A DNA stretch of 9,148 nt from an uncultured Pirellulaceae bacterium (GTDB lineage Bacteria > Planctomycetota > Planctomycetia > Pirellulales > Pirellulaceae). The position numbers and the translations under genes were made by a program. Numbering within the stretch: position 1 is the first letter of the stretch; every line of letters begins with the position of its first letter. The notes beneath the pieces were generated by a model. The model saw nothing but the letters and a program-made list of their open reading frames with translations, did not search any database and was not told the DNA's origin. This document shows, piece by piece, positions 6,290-9,148 of this stretch. The DNA is taken from the NCBI GenBank assembly GCA_947258905.1, contig CAMYKF010000696.1, forward strand, positions 1-9,148, given 5' to 3'.

Positions 6290-7647
6290 GCCGCCCTTTT
6301 CAATTTCTCTTGGGAATCTGGTTTATCAACAGCCGTTGCGGCCTCGTCCATTTGCGACAGCCGGAATTCCAGCAACCGTACGGCCATGGCCAGCTGTTGT
6401 GACGCCTCGGCATAATCACCGGTGTCAGGAATGTTCGATAGATAATCGACCAGCATCTGTTTGGTTTCAGCGAGCGAACCGACGTTGTCGATGGCGTCCG
6501 TCATCGTCCGCGAATGTTCCACCAGTTGTTCCTGATGAGCAACCAGCAATCGGGCGTTTTCGGAAAGCGAAACTTGCCACTGCTCCCAACGGCGGCCGAT
6601 GGCGTCGTCATTACGCTGTATCGATTCGTTCAAATTGTCGGTCAGGCAATCCGTTGCCAGAGCCATGGCTTCCTGCAGATTGGTCTGTACGGCTTGTTGA
6701 GCCGAACGCACCGATTCCACCCAAGCGGATTCGGCTGCTTCGATGTTGGTCCGCCACAGTTTGATTTGCCGGTCAACCAGATTCTCGGTCGACTCCAGCA
6801 TGCTGACTCCGATGGCCTCGACGGTTTGGACGTAAGTATCCTTGGATTGGTTGGTGATGTCCCAGTGTCGCGACAGTTCCTCGCGTGTCCGCTCGTCGAC
6901 TTGCGTCAGCAAGGTGTTTTCCGACCGATCGACGGCAAACAGCAGAAACATCAAAACGATCGCAAAGGTCAAAGCGATGGCCGTCGTGTCAAAGGCCACA
7001 TACAGGCTGCTGCGGAGGCCGCCCATCATGGCCTGGAAATCATTATCTTCGCTGATTTCGATCCCTCCGAGTGCCTCGGAAATTCCCAGCACCGTGCCAA
7101 GAAAGCCGAGCATGGGAATGGCCCAGATCATGATGCGGGCAAACGAATAACGATCCTGCTTTTCTTCCTGATCCGTCTCGGCAGCGTATTTAAGTTCCTC
7201 GTCCAGTCCGTCGGCGGATCCATTGCGGTGCACGAAATCCAGCGCGGTAAATAATCGACGCCACAAATAAGTGCGCTGACTGTGTTCGCCGCACTTTTCC
7301 AGTCGTTTTTGCAGTTGTTCGGTGGTGGGCGGGGTGGACGGTGTATTGCCTTCGATCAGGCGTTGTTGTTTGGTCTTGCGTTCCTTCAGCGTGATGCTGC
7401 TCAGCCAGCTCCTTTGGCGAAACACATCCCATGCCACCAGCAGCAAGGAGACCAGGCCGACCAGAAACAGGGCCGTGGTTACCTTGGATACGGCATGGCC
7501 TGCCAGATAACGACGCACCAGTTCATTGGTGATCGTGCCGTTGTTAATCATCGTGAACAACAGGATGAAAGCCGACAGTCCGATGATGATCGGTAGCACA
7601 ATCGAGAAGGGCAAGGTCGGCTTGTGACGGGTTTTTTTTTCGGTCAT
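6286..7647 (-). CDS. MotA/TolQ/ExbB-family proton channel protein (first gene of operon)
   Basis: Probable ring-forming channel subunit of an ion-driven inner-membrane complex, 453 residues. Four hydrophobic segments are visible at about 14-33, 55-74, 170-193 and 213-238. The last two carry the family signature: IPMLGFLGTVLGISEAL and the Gly/Thr-containing DTTAIALTFAIVLMFLLF, preceded by GGLRSSLYVAF. About 90 cytoplasmic residues lie between helices 2 and 3. A tail of about 210 residues after helix 4 is Gln/Glu/Ala-rich and predicted coiled coil; typical ExbB or TolQ (about 230-245 residues) lack such a tail. The ATG at 7647 has no clear ribosome binding site. Codons 3-6 contain nine consecutive A residues. 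The gene is followed by two ExbD-like genes through ATGA overlaps. The energy source is inferred to be proton or sodium motive force from the family; the process driven is unknown. Confidence 0.9.
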   Translation of the reverse strand: MTEKKTRHKPTLPFSIVLPIIIGLSAFILLFTMINNGTITNELVRRYLAGHAVSKVTTALFLVGLVSLLLVAWDVFRQRSWLSSITLKERKTKQQRLIEGNTPSTPPTTEQLQKRLEKCGEHSQRTYLWRRLFTALDFVHRNGSADGLDEELKYAAETDQEEKQDRYSFARIMIWAIPMLGFLGTVLGISEALGGIEISEDNDFQAMMGGLRSSLYVAFDTTAIALTFAIVLMFLLFAVDRSENTLLTQVDERTREELSRHWDITNQSKDTYVQTVEAIGVSMLESTENLVDRQIKLWRTNIEAAESAWVESVRSAQQAVQTNLQEAMALATDCLTDNLNESIQRNDDAIGRRWEQWQVSLSENARLLVAHQEQLVEHSRTMTDAIDNVGSLAETKQMLVDYLSNIPDTGDYAEASQQLAMAVRLLEFRLSQMDEAATAVDKPDSQEKLKRAA

Positions 7648-7852
7648 CGGATTGATGGGGTTCAGACGTAGCCGTAGACAGGAAACTTCAGTTATTCGTC
7701 AAAATCGGCAAACTCCAGCAGCATAGATTAAGGAATCGGTAAAGTTCGCGGAGATTTGCGGGGCAGCGACAGCACTTTTGCGTGCCGCATGCGGTTCCTG
7801 AAGTCCCTGATTTTATTGCCAAAGAATCCGCCAGGAGCTGCCGATACAAAGG

Positions 7853-7871
7853 GTGTTGACCTGATCAACAC
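7853..7871. repeat. Perfect 7-bp inverted repeat, possible operator
   Basis: GTGTTGA (7853-7859) and TCAACAC (7865-7871) flank the 5-base centre CCTGA. A -35-like TTGACC (7856-7861) lies within it, without a good -10 at standard spacing. It could be a repressor site or chance. Confidence 0.35.
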
Positions 7872-7914
7872 ATTGGGAAATTGCATCTGCATTGCAGTAT
7901 CCCAGGGGGGGACT

Positions 7915-7955
7915 AGTCCGGAATCAGCCACTTAGGCCTTCCGGGCTTATTTTTT
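7915..7955 (+). terminator. Orphan plus-strand intrinsic terminator
   Basis: AGTCCGGAA (7915-7923) pairs with TTCCGGGCT (7939-7947), 9 pairs with one G-U, around a 15-base loop. It is followed by a T-rich tract, ATTTTTT (7949-7955). No plus-strand gene precedes it, since the neighbouring gene to the left runs the other way. Confidence 0.55.
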
Positions 7956-7973
7956 GCGCTGACAGCATTCGTG

Positions 7974-7990
7974 AGGCAGGCATCCTGCCT
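7974..7990. repeat. Short hairpin repeat, dispersed-element-like
   Basis: AGGCAGG (7974-7980), CAT, CCTGCCT (7984-7990) is a perfect 7-bp stem with a 3-base loop, and TGCC continues after it. From memory, motifs of the form GGCAGGATGCCTGCC recur in intergenic regions of planctomycete and verrucomicrobial genomes. Only one copy is in this window, so dispersal cannot be shown here. Confidence 0.5.
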
Positions 7991-8093
7991 GCCATGACCT
8001 TTCCCTACCTGATGAACTTCTCCCGGCAAGCTGAAAGCTCGCCACCACGTTGGACTGCTTGCATCCATCAGGTTCACCACCTTTAATTGCCGC

Positions 8094-9065
8094 ATGAGCA
8101 AGCTCGCTGCCTACCTGCGCTTGATGCGTATTTCCGCACTGCCCACATTGTGGGCCGATGTGCTGATGGCGTTCTTGCTGGCGGCCGGCTCGTGGCTGCC
8201 ATCCTGGGAGTTGGCCCTGCTGCTGGTTTGCTCCAGCTGCTTCTATCTTGCGGGCATGGTCCTCAATAATTTGTGCGACGTGGAGTATGACCGCGAGCAC
8301 TGTCCCGGGCGCGTTCTGCCCTCCGGTCAGGTTGCCGTTGGCAGTGCCTGGATTCTGTTTGCCAGTTTGCTGATCACGGCCCTGGTCATTGCCGGCTGTT
8401 TGACGGGGATCCAGCTGCAACGCGGGCCAGGAGAAAACTGGTGGCAGTTACCGATCGGATTGTGCCTGGCCGCTTTCATTGCCATTTACAACTTCCGCGC
8501 CAAGCGTTCCGTCTTCGGTCCGCTTTTCATGGGGGGCTGCCGATTTCTCAATATTCTGCTGGTTACTTCGATGCACGTGCAGGGAAATCATCTGATTGCA
8601 TGGTTTGAAAAAGATCAGCTGCTGGTGGCCGCCGCCATCGGCACTTATGTCGCCGGCATCACGTGGTTTGGGCGGAGCGAACACGGCCAGTCCAGGCGTG
8701 GTCAGCTAATAGTCGGAGCCATCGTGATGGCCGCGGGAGTCAGCTTGTTGTTCTGGTTACCGTTCACCGATTTCTTCGACGGTCTGGCGAGCGACCGGGA
8801 TGCGGTTCCCATCCGCAACAAATGGGTGTTTTGCGGCTTGCTGGCAATGATGTTGTTTCCCGTGTTTCGCCGTGTCGCGATGGCTTTGGGCACTTGCGAA
8901 TCGCGAGATATCAAGAGTGCAGTTATAATCAGCTTGTTGACCATCATCATGCTTGATGCGTCGATCTGTTATCTGGTTTCACCTGAGACTCCTGCGTATG
9001 CTTTAGTTGTCGCTACCTTGCTCGTTCCCGCGTGGTTGATGGGCCGGTGGATTTCGGCAACTTGA
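8094..9065 (+). CDS. UbiA-family prenyltransferase, EboC-like
   Basis: Polytopic inner-membrane protein of 323 residues with about eight or nine hydrophobic segments, in the UbiA superfamily that moves prenyl groups onto acceptors. The first Asp-rich motif is NNLCDVEYDRE (residues 58-68), followed by the usual RVLPSGQV. The canonical NDxxDxxxD here has Asn in place of the first Asp, keeping D62 and D66. The second region reads IYNFRAKRSVFGPLFMGGCR then FLN; the usual YDxxxD is YNxxxK, so the second Mg-binding motif is lost. The GPL-MG-CR-LN block recalls the EboC group of UbiA-like proteins of ebo clusters. The ATG at 8094 begins a normal UbiA start (YLRLMRISALPTLWAD) but lacks a clear ribosome binding site. 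A TIM-barrel-like gene follows by 21 bases, which fits an ebo-type operon exporting a metabolite to the cell envelope. The substrate is unknown. Confidence 0.85.
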   Translation: MSKLAAYLRLMRISALPTLWADVLMAFLLAAGSWLPSWELALLLVCSSCFYLAGMVLNNLCDVEYDREHCPGRVLPSGQVAVGSAWILFASLLITALVIAGCLTGIQLQRGPGENWWQLPIGLCLAAFIAIYNFRAKRSVFGPLFMGGCRFLNILLVTSMHVQGNHLIAWFEKDQLLVAAAIGTYVAGITWFGRSEHGQSRRGQLIVGAIVMAAGVSLLFWLPFTDFFDGLASDRDAVPIRNKWVFCGLLAMMLFPVFRRVAMALGTCESRDIKSAVIISLLTIIMLDASICYLVSPETPAYALVVATLLVPAWLMGRWISAT

Positions 9066-9086
9066 AAAAGATCGGCAGGCCACACC

Positions 9087-9148
9087 GTGTACCTCGGCTA
9101 CAACACCAACGGATTCGCCAATCACGATGCCTTGCAGGCCATCGAGTT
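9087..9148 (+). CDS. Start of TIM-barrel sugar-phosphate isomerase/epimerase-like gene (partial)
   Basis: Only the first 20 or so codons are in the window. From GTG 9087 the product starts VYLGYNTNGFANHDALQAIE, and the frame is open to the edge. The LGYNTNGFA start followed by an alpha-helix resembles planctomycete xylose-isomerase-like TIM-barrel proteins, which occur beside UbiA-like genes in ebo-type clusters. GGCAGG at 9074-9079 is spaced 7 bases before the GTG and supports this start. The 21-base gap to the UbiA-like stop indicates a shared transcript. The family call is tentative because so little is visible. Confidence 0.6.
   Translation, partial: MYLGYNTNGFANHDALQAIE

Larger units (their letters stand above)
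7648..8093. other. 446-base divergent intergenic region
   Basis: The gap separates the minus-strand ExbB-like operon from the plus-strand UbiA-like gene, so it should hold promoters for both. On the minus strand TTGACG (7702-7697) and TCTACG (7678-7673) with an 18-base spacer is a weak candidate for the operon. No convincing promoter was seen for the UbiA-like gene. The gap also holds a palindrome at 7853-7871, a terminator-like hairpin at 7915-7955 and a short hairpin at 7974-7990. Open frames here have no protein-like composition or ribosome binding site, and I call no protein gene. Confidence 0.6.

Noticed and set aside
3570..7647. Zorya anti-phage defence system (ZorA/ZorB pair)
   Set aside because: The channel plus ExbD-like layout and the coiled-coil tail are similar, but there is no OmpA-type peptidoglycan-binding domain, no ZorC, ZorD or ZorE, and there are two ExbD-like proteins. 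The neighbours are housekeeping or unrelated genes.
7728..7931. Minus-strand open frame of 67 codons in the intergenic gap
   Set aside because: No ribosome binding site, no recognisable motif, and it overlaps the palindrome and terminator-like hairpin. A real microprotein cannot be excluded but is not supported.
7892..8086. Plus-strand open frame of 64 codons before the UbiA-like gene
   Set aside because: It runs through the terminator-like hairpin and the GGCAGG repeat, giving the kind of peptide (EAGILPA) that such repeats produce spuriously.
1..9148. CRISPR array, tRNA or rRNA genes, insertion sequence or prophage genes
   Set aside because: No regularly spaced direct repeats, no cloverleaf or rRNA-like stretches, and no transposase or integrase motifs were seen on either strand.

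Overview
The window reads like a chromosomal segment of a planctomycete, most likely Pirellulales-like. The evidence is moderate GC content, loosely packed genes with few strong Shine-Dalgarno sites, a zinc-ribbon bL28, a secreted small beta-rich protein, an AP2-domain protein, and a three-gene ExbB/ExbD-like operon of a kind I associate with that phylum. This assignment is inference from gene style; no rRNA or other phylogenetic marker except rpmB is present.

Left part, plus strand (1-2877). First comes a truncated UvrC-like GIY-YIG nuclease that keeps the GIY-YIG domain, the cysteine cluster and the UVR motif but lacks the C-terminal half of UvrC. Next is rpmB (ribosomal protein bL28) with its own sigma70-like promoter and a clear intrinsic terminator. 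It is followed by a small exported protein of the DUF1579/lipocalin-like type and, after a bulged inverted repeat, a 95-residue protein that looks like only the C-terminal beta-barrel of SAM hydroxide adenosyltransferases (DUF62).

Centre, minus strand (7647 down to 2981). A tightly coupled operon encodes a MotA/TolQ/ExbB-type channel protein, then two different ExbD/MotB-like proteins. The first of these (564 aa) has no acidic residue in its membrane helix, a duplicated periplasmic module and a long Gly-rich linker. The second (342 aa) carries the expected membrane aspartate. Both junctions are ATGA stop/start overlaps, so the three are probably made in fixed proportion and form one ion-driven complex in the inner membrane. 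A tandem AP2-domain protein lies downstream on the same strand.

Right part, plus strand (about 7650-9148). A 446-base gap holds a short palindrome, an orphan plus-strand terminator-like hairpin and a dispersed-repeat-like hairpin. After it comes a UbiA-family (EboC-like) membrane prenyltransferase and, 21 bases later, the start of a TIM-barrel sugar-phosphate isomerase-like gene that is cut by the window end. The pairing suggests an ebo-type cluster continuing to the right.

The most interesting item is the three-gene energising complex with two unequal shaft subunits, only one of which has the proton-binding aspartate.
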